Source of the DNA: Erythroxylum novogranatense
Lineage: Eukaryota; Streptophyta; Magnoliopsida; Malpighiales; Erythroxylaceae
Assembly: GCA_029891385.1 (NCBI GenBank)
Contig: CM057228.1
Span: 18,934,309-18,998,308, forward strand
Length of the DNA stretch: 64,000 nt
Reading direction: 5' to 3'
In this document: positions 1 through 10,482 of the stretch, piece after piece
Layout: every line of letters begins with the position of its first letter
Numbering within the stretch: the first letter of the stretch is position 1
Made by a program: the position numbers and the translations under genes
The notes under the pieces: generated by a model
Database searches by the model: none
Told to the model about the DNA's origin: nothing
What the model saw: the letters and a program-made list of their open reading frames with translations, nothing else

Positions 1-168
1 GAACTCTAAGTTCATGTAAGGGCATATAACATTATAAATCACTGACACATATACCCAAAATGATTTAAATACATCTTTGAACTCATATACAACCATGTAT
101 ATATCAATATATAGTAGTATCTCCAAGTACAGACCAATACAAAAGGGCTCACAGAGTCCGACATTACA
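1..168 (-). repeat. 3' LTR (start only) of the outer minus-strand gypsy element
   Basis: On the minus strand this begins TGTAATGTCGG at 168 and runs off the left window edge. It is closely similar to 17828-17999, which is the start of the same element's 5' LTR (TGTAACACCGG). Just before it on the minus strand is a purine-rich tract (169-182) preceded by a Tekay-like pol 3' end, as expected for a polypurine tract and 3' LTR. Only about 5% of the LTR is inside the window. Confidence 0.85.
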
Positions 169-1500
169 AATCTTCCACCTAAAAGAGTTTTGTCCTTGAA
201 ACTCCAAAGTCAAGGATACAAATAAATGGGGGTGCTGACATCTCATAGTATCCTCAGGCTTTTCCCATGTCATCTCCTTGACCCTGTCGCTCTTCCAAAG
301 AACTTGACCGTGGGAAACTCCTTGTTGCACAACCTTTTTTTTTTGCCGATCAAAAATCTGGACTGGTTTAACCTTAAAACTCAGGTCTCCTCTTAGCTTT
401 ATTAGACATGAGATGGATCTGGTATATACTTTTTAAGCATTGAGGCATGGAACACATTATGGATCCTATTCAAGTCCAGTGGCAATTCCAACTGATACAC
501 CACAGTCCTGACACGCTCTAGGATACAGAAAGGTCTGATATATCAAAGGTTCAGCTTCCTTTAGCTCTAAAATCAGATAATACCTTTCTAAGGTGACATC
601 CGAAGGAAAACCATATCACCAACTGCAAACTCTAATAGTCATTGCCTCTTATCCGTGTAACTCTTTTGACGATCCTAGGCGACTTTTATTTTCTATCGAA
701 TCACTTTTACTTTCTGAGTGGTAACTTTTATCAATTCATCTCCTTCAACTTTGGTTGTACCATCCTCACCCTAACATAGAGGTGTCCTACACTTTCTCTT
801 ATAAAGTGCTTCATATGGTGGCATATCGATAGTTGTCTGATAACTATTGTTATAAGTAAAGTCTATCAAAGGCAAATGTCTATTTTAACTCCCTTGGAAT
901 TCCATCACAGATGCTCTCAGCATGTCCTCTAGTATTTAAATGGTCCTCTCTGACTGACCATCAGTCTGGGGGTGGAAGGCAGTACCAAACTTTAGTTTAG
1001 TCCCCAAAGATTCCTAGAATTTTGGCCAAAATTTTGAGGTGAATCTCGAATCCTTATCTGATATTATAGAAATTGGCATTCCATATAACTTCACAATCTC
1101 ATCAATATATAGCTTTGTCAACCTCTCCAATAAGTAGATTGTGTTGATAGGAAAAAAATGAGTAGACTTTGTTAATCTATCCACTATAACCCAAATAGCA
1201 TCATGATCCTTCGATGCACAAGGTAGTCTAAATACAAAATCCATTGTCAAATGCTCCCACTTCCATTATGGAATACTGGTTTCTGATGCTCTACCTTAAT
1301 CTGTTGACAAGGAAGGCATCTGGCCACAAATTTTGCTATCTCTCTTTTCATCCCTAGCCATTAATAACTCTCTCTAAGAGTTCGATACATCTTGATGCTA
1401 CCAGGATTCATAGCATAAGCTGAATTGTGAGCTTCTTCAAATGACTCTTAACTCAGGATCGTCGGCCTGCGATCTCCTGATTTCATCAAATAATATCAGC
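169..1500 (-). pseudogene. Integrase and chromodomain remnant of the outer gypsy element
   Basis: Decayed 3' part of a Ty3/gypsy pol gene. A Cys-X2-Cys pair of the integrase zinc finger (CLPCQQIKVEHQ) lies near 1290-1325. The core follows at 1014-1250, with the first catalytic Asp in MTMDF and a readable SDKDSRF block. Near 230-330 a chromodomain-like tail reads with a VLWKS...MTWEKPED pattern, matching the chromodomain end of Tekay/Del chromoviruses. Several stops and frameshifts separate these blocks, so no integrase can be made. It is downstream of the RNase H remnant in the usual RT-RNaseH-IN order. Confidence 0.8.
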
Positions 1501-1599
1501 CTAACTTCAAACCGTACTAACAATGTTCTGTCATCCTCTATCATTAAGAGTCCAACCCTAAGGCTTCACACACTTATCAAATGCTTCATATAAGGATTT

Positions 1600-1910
1600 T
1601 AATGAATAGTTATTACCGGATAAGGCTTGTGACTCAGTGTATTGGCTACCACATTTGCTTTTCCCAGGTGATAGTCAATCATTAAGTCATAATCCTTTAT
1701 CAATTCTAATCATCTCCTTTGTCTGAGGTTTAGTTCCTTTTGTGTCATGAGGTACTTTAGACTCTTGTGGTCAGTGTATATACAACAAGTCTCCTCATAA
1801 AGATAGGGTTTCCAAATCTTGAGTGTAAACACTACCGTTGCAAGCTCCAAATCATGTGTAGGATAATTTAACTCGTGCTTCTTCAGTTGTCTAGAAGCAT
1901 ATGCGATCAC
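1600..1910 (-). pseudogene. RNase H remnant of the outer gypsy element
   Basis: A 66-residue open stretch (1710-1910) carries the RNase H blocks [22 protein letters not shown] and [10 protein letters not shown], including the catalytic Glu (HDLEL) and Asp (TDHKS) typical of Ty3/gypsy RNase H. The first catalytic Asp would lie upstream (about 1920-1990), where the frame is broken. It belongs to the same decayed pol gene as its neighbours and is flanked by stops on both sides. Confidence 0.85.
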
Positions 1911-2033
1911 TCATTGGGCTTGCATAAGTACACAGCCAAGTCTCTGACAATTGACATCACTGTACACCTCATACCCAACCCCCTAGGTAGGTCGGACAAG
2001 CACTAGCATAGAAGTCAATAACCTCTTTAACTC

Positions 2034-3043
2034 CTAGAAACTCGCCTCACATTTATCATCCCACTGAAAATTTACCACCTTTCGAGTAAGCCTCGATAAA
2101 GGTGCTACAACTATTGAGAAACCCTTAATAAATCTCCGATAATAACCAGCTAACCTCATAAAGCTGCGGACTTCCGTCATATTCTTAGGTTGTTCCCATT
2201 TAAGTATAGCTTCCACTTTCTTCGAGTCTACAAAAATACCTTCCCCTGATACCACATGCCTAAGGAATCCTATCTCCCTCAGCCAAAATTTACACTTTGA
2301 GAACATCACATACAACTATCTTTCGCGAAGTATTTGCAGCACAATCCGAAGATGTCTGGCATGTTTCTCTCCATCAATGAAGACTATGATAATTGATCTA
2401 ACTAATGATGGAACACCCTGTTCATGAAATCCATAAATGTTGCAGGTCTTTTTGTCAATCCGAACGACATCACCAAAAATTCATAGTGACCATACCTTAT
2501 CTAGAAAGCAGTCTTGTGCATATCATTTTCATCAATCTTCAACTAATGGTACCTAAACCTCATATCCATCTTTGAGAATACTGTAGCTCCTCTTACCTGA
2601 TCAACTAAGTTATCGATCTTAGGGAGTGGATATTTATTCTTGATGGTAACCCTATTTAACTACCGATAATCAACACATAAGCGGAGGGTCCCATCCTTCT
2701 TTTTCACAAACAATAATGGTGCTCCCTACAGTAAATGACTTGGTCTAATGAAGCCCTTGTCCAATAACTCTTGTAATTAAATCTCTAACTCTTTCTGTTC
2801 TACTGGTGCCATGCGATACTGTGGTATAGATATTGGTGCTGTCCCTGGGACTAATTCAATAGTAAAATCAAACTCCCGATCCGGTGGCAATCCAGGTATC
2901 TCCTTCGGAAAGACATTGGGGAACTTGCACACAATAGGGACATCTCTCAGTTCGACCCTCTGTGCCACAGTGTCAATCATATGCGTGAGGTATACATGGC
3001 ATCCCTGATGAATTAACCTCTTAGCCTTGATCACCAATATCAA
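2034..3043 (-). pseudogene. Reverse transcriptase remnant of the outer gypsy element
   Basis: Two readable blocks remain. The N-terminal block (2777-3043) has the hallmark VCKFPNVFPKEIPGLPPDRE linker between protease and RT, then the PYRMAPVE-type start of RT. The C-terminal block (2034-2315) reads [20 protein letters not shown] and [19 protein letters not shown], the thumb/connection region. The middle, which should hold the F-I-D-D active site (about 2320-2770), is interrupted by stops and frameshifts. The order and wording match Tekay-type chromoviruses. Inactive. Confidence 0.85.
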
Positions 3044-3184
3044 ATAGCTAGGGAATATCTGTCGATCACTAGTAAATTTAATCGGGACTCTACCTTGAGG
3101 TTCAAACTATACCTCTTTCTTAAAACAATCAACCTTGGCGTGATTCCTCTCTAACTAGTCAATCCCCAATATCACCTCGAAATC

Positions 3185-3418
3185 CTATAGATCGAGGGGA
3201 ATAAGATCTGCCACTAACACAACATCACCGATCTTTATCTCATAAGCTATATATACTTCATCATAAGCTATTTGCTCTCTAAAAGGAGTGACTACAATGA
3301 GAAGGGGATCTAAAGGCTTCAGGGGATGACTAATATCCTCAGAGAAGGTCACACTGACAAAAGACCTTTGTGTGTCAGTGTCGATCAAAACTTTAGTGTC
3401 TCTACCAAGAACACACAT
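3185..3418 (-). pseudogene. Aspartic protease remnant of the outer gypsy element
   Basis: A 77-residue block with the retropepsin layout. VLIDTDTQRSFVS corresponds to the usual D-[ST]-G active site, but the Gly is replaced by Asp, which is expected to abolish activity. The block ends VLVADLIPLDL, the conserved C-terminal strand seen also in the Tekay copy at about 23255-23290. It is directly upstream of the RT remnant on the minus strand. Confidence 0.75.
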
Positions 3419-3584
3419 AACACCTTATAACATTATGGGTTAGCAATCATACTATTTAAGAGTGAACATGCATCACAATATAGCAATACAACAATAAAGA
3501 AATGTTCATATAGAAAATAACTGTAATCATGTTCAGATTGGCTCCAATGTCTTCCTCCATCATTGCATAAACTCATGTTTGAGC

Positions 3585-4900
3585 TCACGAAGCAGGACAT
3601 TGTTGACCTGTTGGAAGTGTACTACTGTCCATACCAGTCCTCTGTGTGGATCCGGAAGATTGAGCCCTTGCCCTGGCAGTCTCCCCTTTGTGTCTTACTG
3701 GCCACACCAAGCTATCTCCTTCTCGAGTTGAAGTCCAGACTAACTGTGGACAATGTCTCCTCATGTGCCCTATCTCTCCACACTTTAAACACTTTCTCGA
3801 CTTCATACACTTGCATGAATGTACTTTTTTACAATTTTTACACTGTTCGGATCGATATGATCGAGCTCGAGAAGTTGAGCTAGTAGTAGAGGCAGTGCTC
3901 TAGCCTTCTGGTCTTGTGACCGTAAATTGATATTGTTGATGTAGCACCTCCAGTACTACCCGGAGCTGAACTATCATGGCTCCTATTGGGCTATTAACTG
4001 GAGGAACCTCCTCCCTTCCCTTTTCTAGTTCTTTTTCTCCCACTGTCTTCCATGCTCTGTCACTAACCTTTTGGCTCTCTTAATTGACTGTACCATCTCC
4101 TTGAACGTGGTAGTGGGGGTAACCGTCATCTCTCCTGGATCGCCAAATGTAATCCGGTCTCAAACTTAACAAATAGATTCTCTTCATTTGCCATACTGTA
4201 TATTCAGGGACATAGGTGGCAAGCTCTCTTAACTTTATCACAAACTTATACACCAACCTAATCCCCTATGTCAGTGTAAAGAAGGCAGTCTTCTTCTAAT
4301 CTCTATCAAATCTGGTACAATATTGTTCGTTGAATTCGTTGGTAAAATCCATCCGGGTAATCTGATTACGGTAATGTCCCCAGACATTTTCCCACCAGAC
4401 TCTAACATCACCCTTCAACAATCAGACAAATACCTTCAGCTTCATCTCATTCGATAGCCCCATATTGTGAAATGTCTCTACAATCCATCTCATCTAAGTT
4501 TTGGCCTCGATAACATCACCGCACCTATCAAAAGTACCACACCTGAGATTCCTTACCTCCATAATATACCCTGAGATTTCAAGCATCGGATGTTTCCCTG
4601 GTGCAGGACTAGGTACCACTATTGGCTGTTGTGGTGGCAGTACCTATGGTGGCATATGGGGCACTCCAGGCCCAGGCTGTTGTTGCACAGTGTACTGTGC
4701 CTATCATGTCATCACCTGCTACAGAGCCTCCCTCAGCACTGGTGGTAAATCTGGTTGTGTTACCGCCAGTTTTATTATAGTGTGAGGTTATCTATGAGCC
4801 AAAGAGCTAGCAACTGCTGGTTCTGAGACTACTTCAGTGTTATGTTTGTCTGGCTCGGGTCGCAAAGATCCAATCTTGTGACCACTTCCCCTTCCTCGTC
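3585..4900 (-). pseudogene. Gag remnant with CCHC zinc knuckle (outer gypsy element)
   Basis: The zinc knuckle is intact within an open stretch at 3585-3806: C-L-K-C-G-E-I-G-H-M-R-R-H-C, spacing CX2CX4HX4C, near 3747-3791. Upstream on the minus strand (about 4350-4500) a retrotransposon-gag block reads with a MKLKVFV...LLKGDVRVWWENVW pattern containing the conserved double Trp. Stops and frame changes break the gene. Plus-strand open frames in this interval (3563-3903, 4501-5027) are shadows. Confidence 0.75.
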
Positions 4901-5167
4901 CAACCATGCTATCACTATAAAATTAGAGAAAAACACATTGTTAAATAAAATAGATCAAACTAAGCTTAGCTTATTCGATATCCCAAACATCCCAAGGAAA
5001 GTCGACAAGTACTCTCATCGAGGTTGAAATCATCTAACCATTAAGGACATCAACTTAATGATTTGAGACTCAACTTCTCGACCAAATATTTTCGACACCC
5101 AAACTCTACTACTAAGGCTCATTAACTTTTGGAAAACAAAAATAACACTTTTCAAAACGTAAAAACT

Positions 5168-5182
5168 AGGCTTTGGTACCAA
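5168..5182 (-). promoter_or_regulatory. Probable primer binding site of the outer element
   Basis: Read on the minus strand it is TTGGTACCAAAGCCT, a decayed form of the TGGTATCAGAGCC site complementary to the 3' end of plant initiator Met-tRNA. It lies 6 bp inside the LTR end proposed at 5189 and upstream of gag, the correct place for a PBS. Confidence 0.5.
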
Positions 5183-5188
5183 TTTAAT

Positions 5189-5481
5189 TGTCACGACCTG
5201 ATACCACATTGGGCACATGACAATCGCCACATACCCGGGCTAAAGTACTCACGATACCTTTAATCTGACTATGCAAGGCTAACTGAATATCTTTTAAAAC
5301 CATTTAGACAACACAATGATTGTATTTTAAAAATCCCAAAACTCAATCAAAACACTTACAAATTAGTTTTGAATGCACTTCTATATTCACATTAAAATTC
5401 TACCACAACTTATGGACTTTTAAGTTCACTCAAAAGTAATCTCAATGACAGTACCAAATGTCACGATCTGGTACCACATCG
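5189..5481 (-). repeat. 5' LTR of the outer element, 3'-terminal part
   Basis: The minus-strand LTR ends ...GTGACA at 5189 (TG on the plus strand). The interval 5189-5460 is a near copy of 5461-5481 joined to 14832-15075, so this LTR end contains a tandem partial duplication of about 270 bp. The LTR is interrupted after 5481 by the non-autonomous element and resumes at 14832. Positions 5477-5481 (CATCG) are the left target duplication of that insertion. Confidence 0.75.
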
Positions 5482-8400
5482 TGTTGGACCCCGAACTTTT
5501 GATGATAATTAGAAATATTACAATGAATATTAATGAGAAAGAAATTGGTGAGACAAATTATGAATTTAAGAAAATTTGCTGAAATTAAGAAAAATTTATG
5601 AGAAAAGAATTGTTTAGTTTAGAGGACTTTGATATTTGAATGAATTTATGGACTATGAGAGGAAAGTGGATGAGTTGATTGAAATGAAGTTAAATAGCAA
5701 GAATTAAAAAGAAAAAGTGTGAAAATTTGAAGGATTTAGAAAGTTTGACTTTTTGGAGAGAGAATGTTTGACTTTGAGAGTTGACTTTTGTTTGAGGCAA
5801 AATTTGATAAAGTGATCTACATGAAACTTGTAGATTATGTTAAGAGTTTTCTGTAGACATAAAGTTTACAATTTTTCGATATTGGGAGTGAAAGTTATGA
5901 TCAGTCAAAGTTTATGTTTGATAAGGTTGACTTTTGACTTTAATTATGATGACTGAATCTTTGACTGATAAATTAACCTAGTTAGAGGTTAATTGAGCTT
6001 TGATGTTCCTCAAGAAAATTGAAGGGTTTGTTTTGATCTTTATTTCGATATAAAGTATGCAATTTTTCGATCTCGGAATAATAAGTTATGATTTTTACAA
6101 GTTTGTATAGAGGATAGTATCTTTGACCGAAAAATGGACTCCCGTAGGAGTCGAATTGATGTTTACGTCTTTCGTGAAAGATTTAGAGCTTCCCTTAAGT
6201 TTTCTATAGAGACTAAGTTTGTCAAAATTAGAGTTCGGGAGTAAGAGTTATGAATTTTGAAAGTTTTGAATTTTTATGTGAAAAAAAAAATGAAAATGAA
6301 GTTGCCCAGTCGCTAGGGCGACTCATCGCCCTGGTGATGGCGAGCTTTTAGCTCGCATCACAAGGGCGACGCATAGCCCTCGCGACAGCGGGCGTTTCGC
6401 CCGCGTCACCAGGGCGACGCGTCACGCCGTTTTGCCCTTTTTGTTTTCTTGATTCCTCCTTTAATCCGACCTTTGTTCACTTTTTTGTTTATATCTTTTC
6501 CGTCCGACATCCGATTGAGTTGATTCTTACGGCGTTGGATTCCTAAGACAATTATCTACATCTTCATAGAAATTTGTGAAGTTTTGAGATTAAATTAATA
6601 GTGATTAATTTAATCAAAGTGAGTCGGGAAATTTTCTGAGCATAGTTCAGTGTTTTGTGAAATTCTAGATCTGTAGAGATCCGATTGAAGTGATTTTTGA
6701 GGCGAAATAAAGAGAAGATAAAGGGCTACAAATCATAAGAAGACATGAAATGTCAATTTTGCCCCTAAGACTTTTAATTTCTGAATTTAAGTTCGGATTA
6801 GGGTGTAATTTTTGGATTAGGAACACCTGTGAGTAATTTGAGCATAACTTTTGATCTGGGAATCGAAATGAGGCGATTCTTGTTTTGAATTAAACTAGAG
6901 ACATAAGGCTACAATTGTTATGAAGACATTGAGTTTCAATTTTGGGATTAAGAATGTTAACCTTTGGACGGAAATAATCGTACATGGAAAATGTGTTAGA
7001 ATTTGGATATACCCGAACTGTTTTTCGCATAACTTTTGATGTAGTGCTCCAAATTGAGCGCGGTCAGTGGCGTTGGATTCTTATGATTGAGAGGAACATT
7101 TCTTGAGAAGGAAGTTTTGAAAAATTCCTTCAGATCGATAGTGCAAATCAAAACCAAAAGTGAAATGGCATAAAGTAACATGTGAGGGGCATTTTAGTCT
7201 TTTTATTAAATTTTAATGACATGGCATCATTTTAAGTGGTGTAGCCGTAGGAAAGGTCTGGAAATGTTAAGAGAAGAGAGAATAACGATTCTTTTAGAGA
7301 GAAGAAAGAAGAAATGAGAGAGAAAGATGAGAAGCTTTTTCGTATATGGAGAAAGAAGAAAGAGAAAACTTAGTTTTGATTTTTCTACTTGATTTTTAAG
7401 GCTTTTGGGATTCTTCCAAGAAGGAATAGGATGGAGAATGAAGGAAGCTTGCTTTGGGAACCAAGAATTTTCGAAAATGAAGAAGAAAAGAGGTAAGAGA
7501 AAATTTTGGATTTTGAGTTTTGATTAAGTTTTTAGTTTAGATTAATTAGAAATGATGTGGGTTTATGTGCTATGAGTTTTATTTTGTGATTGATGAGTTA
7601 ATTTTGGTTATGGAAGATTTTAGAGAGAGAAAGCTTAGTGAGGAAGATGATGAATAGTAAAATTTAGGGGTTTTTGAAATTGATGATTTAGATAGCTTGA
7701 ATTAGTGATGAATTTGAGATATCCTAAGTTAATTTTGATGTTTATGCTTTAGGTGAAGTTTAATTTGAAAAATTATGAATTGGGGGTTTAGGCCAATTTT
7801 GGAAATTGGGAATTTTTGAAATTAGTGGTGTAGATATTTTGGAATTAATGTGAATTGATGAATTGTGAAGTTAGTTTTGAAAATTATGTTTTATGAGATT
7901 GAATTTGGGTGTATTGGTTTAGGCCAATTTTGAAAATTGGGATTTTCAAAATTGGAGATTGAAATAACTTGGAAATATGATAATTATGAATTTCGATAGT
8001 TAATTTTGGGAATTATGCAAATTTATGATGTGAATTTGGGTGATTATGGCTTAGGTCATTTTAATTGAAAGAAGGAAAGAAGCAATGATCAAATTGGAGC
8101 TTGGAACAAGTTCTAGCGTCATTTCGAGGTGGGTAGCATATTTATATTTTGATTTATAGGCAATATCTGAATTTTCAAAATGAAAGAAAGAAAAGTTTGG
8201 ATTTTGATAAATTATTGTTTGTAAATGTTTGAAAATACGAATTGATTAAAAGTTTGAAATTTTGATTTAGAAGGTTTTCAAAAATTATTATAAGTTGATT
8301 TGATAAATTGATAAAATTTCTGAAAGTGCATTTGTTGTGTATGCATTATTCAATTGCTGAAATTATTGTTTGATTGAATGATTTGATTGTTGAATTTAGT

Positions 8401-9833
8401 GAACAATAGATTGAATAAATTGAGTCAGTATGCATTTTGTGGAAAATTGAAGAAAAGTAAGGTTTTGGAAAGTGCCTTGAGCAATTTGAATTTCTGTTTT
8501 CGATATGTGTTATGTGGATTTGGTAGGTCCTTTGGTGAGTCAGTATTGTCTCTATGTGTATAGCCTTTCTCCATTTGCCCGCTAGTGGCACGGACTCGAT
8601 TCAGACTCCTTCACGGCTATAATGGACCGCTATGCGTGAAAGTGTAAGACGTTTCATTCACGATGACCGCAGGACCGCTATCGGAGGTATGCAAGACGCT
8701 CTGCTTGGACCTAGCTGCACCATTCGATATGTTATGTGTTTTCAATTTTGTTTCACGTATGTTGCATTCATATTTATGAAAATTCGAGAATTTTTGAAAA
8801 AAATAAGAAAAAGTAAGATGACTAAGAAAAGTTTGAAAATATATATATATATATAAAAGTTTGAGGAAATTGTTTGAAAAATTATAAAGTTTGAAAAAAA
8901 AATAGCCCTTTTGGCGAAAGATTATGAAAAATGATTTCAGCTTATTTGTCACTGTATAAATGTGTTATCCACGAGCTTCCAAGCTCACCCCCCTTTCATC
9001 CCCATCTCCAGGTTTCGAGCAGGAGATCGGATGAAAGAATGTGAAGACGTTAGTTGCGACATTTGTATAAGTTAAATTTCGAGTATTTTGGAATTTGTAT
9101 ATGAATTTGTGTATGATTTTTGGAATATATATTTATGTTTGATTCTGGGAATGAGTTTGATTAATGAGACTAGTGGATTGAATTACAATTTGAAGCAGTT
9201 TAGAAATAGGTTTGTGTTTATCTGCTAAGATCCCGGACGGAGGGTCCGGTTGATTTTGATGTGTGTATGATTATTTCGCCTTTAGAAGTGTATTTTGAAC
9301 ACTTTGCAGGTTTGGGTTAGGATTAAAGGCGATCGTTATCTTGCGAAATTTCGATAAAATTTGTATGAATATGATTTTGGGATTAATACCAATGTGTAAG
9401 AATATGGTTAAGTTTTGAGATTTCGCATGAGAAAGAATTTCCAAGGAAAAAGGATATAAGATTTCTTTGTATGAGTTTGATAAATGGGTATAAGAAGAAA
9501 AAAAATATATACCGGATTTTGGAACGTCTTAGGGTTTCCAACGTGATTGTGATCCTGCGTTCCTTCTTGCGCTTTCGGATGTCGGCATTTGTTTCTGCTT
9601 GCGTTCTGTATTCGCTTCGCATTTGCTTTGCGTTTGATTTGATTTGATTCCGTTTTTGGCTTCCGCATTTTGTTTTCGCTCCGATATTTCGTATTTTTTT
9701 CACTTCCGCATTCGTTTGTGGTCCGATTTGCATTTCATTCCGCTTTCATTTTATTCTGTTTTCGTATGTGTTTCGTTTCCTCCGTTCTTTCGCTTTTCCG
9801 GTTGGGATCCGGTTCCCGGATCGGGTCCCAACA
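5482..9833 (+). repeat. 5' giant LTR of the non-autonomous element
   Basis: It starts TGTTGG at 5482 and ends CCAACA at 9833. Along its length I can see degenerate monomers of about 180 bp (5815-6270), a GC-rich hairpin cassette (6301-6432), monomers in the opposite orientation (6485-7190), an A/G-rich stretch with poly-purine blocks (7255-7500), a long AT-rich stretch, two conserved islands (8520-8720 and 8965-9012), and a pyrimidine-rich, CG-containing 3' end (9540-9833). Open frames in this LTR are short and look fortuitous. It differs from the 3' LTR by scattered substitutions and several indels, of the order of a few percent by eye. Confidence 0.92.
8838..8857. repeat. (AT)n microsatellite in the giant LTR
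   Basis: A short alternating AT run in the 5' LTR. The matching site in the 3' LTR (about 13897-13910) has a different length, as expected for a slippage-prone tract. Confidence 0.8.
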
Positions 9834-9837
9834 TTTA

Positions 9838-9850
9838 TGGTATCAGAGCC
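9838..9850 (+). promoter_or_regulatory. Primer binding site (initiator Met-tRNA)
   Basis: TGGTATCAGAGCC lies four bases after the end of the 5' LTR. It is the standard plant PBS complementary to the 3' end of initiator Met-tRNA and fixes the element as plus-oriented. Confidence 0.95.
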
Positions 9851-10467
9851 TAGTAATATGATCTTACTTGGGCGTATGAGTATGAATAAAGAATTGATAA
9901 GAGTTTGTAAAAATAAGAGTGAATTTGTGAGGATATGCTAAGTGATCATTTGATTTTGATGAAAGAAGTATGATTGTCTTTAGGAATGTGAAATTGATGG
10001 GCATGACTATTTGACGAATTCATGTGATTGGTTCGATTTGGATGTTAAGAATATGATTGATTTTCGGAGTGTGTTGAGGAACTTAAGATTAGAATTTCTT
10101 GATTTATTGTGATGAATTGATATAGATGAAAGAAAGATGACATAATGATAAAGATTAGATACTAATTGAACCATATTAGGGTTCCGTAAGAAATGGACCA
10201 TTAATTTGTGTCCATATATAAAGAAATAATGAGTTATAGATATAGTGTTTTGATATGATATGAGTGGTATATGATTTAAGGAAGTGAAATTTGTGAAGAG
10301 ATTGAGAATATGTATGATGAGTAAATGTGATGAAAAAGTAATTGATTATGAGTTTTGGAAAGAAATTAGTAAGAAAGTGCTTGATGATCATTGTTTAGAA
10401 AGAAATTTATGCAAGAATGAGTTACTTGAAGTTTAAGTAAGTATGAATTTCGAGGACGAAATTCTTT

Positions 10468-10482
10468 TAAGAGGGGGAGAAA
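10468..10482 (+). promoter_or_regulatory. Polypurine tract of the non-autonomous element
   Basis: A purine run (AAGAGGGGGAGAAA) sits immediately before the TGTTGG start of the 3' LTR. The Tekay element has AAGGGGGGAGAAA in the same position. It is the expected plus-strand primer of reverse transcription. Confidence 0.9.

Larger units (their letters stand above)
9834..10482 (+). other. Interior of the non-autonomous element (non-coding)
   Basis: This is all the DNA between the two giant LTRs. Beyond the PBS and polypurine tract it is AT-rich, with many stops in all frames and no gag, protease, RT or integrase motif. The open frames here (up to about 70 codons, minus strand) have no recognisable content. 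The last 40 bp resemble the 3' end of Tekay pol. A packaging signal is expected somewhere here, but I cannot point to it. Confidence 0.85.

Noticed and set aside
3563..5027. Plus-strand open frames opposite the minus-strand gag/protease remnant
   Set aside because: Shadows of the minus-strand gypsy gag; the minus strand carries the CCHC knuckle and gag blocks.
9838..9850. tRNA gene at the TGGTATCAGAGCC sites (also 21545)
   Set aside because: Only the 12-13 bases complementary to the tRNA 3' end are present, directly after LTR ends; these are primer binding sites, not tRNA genes.
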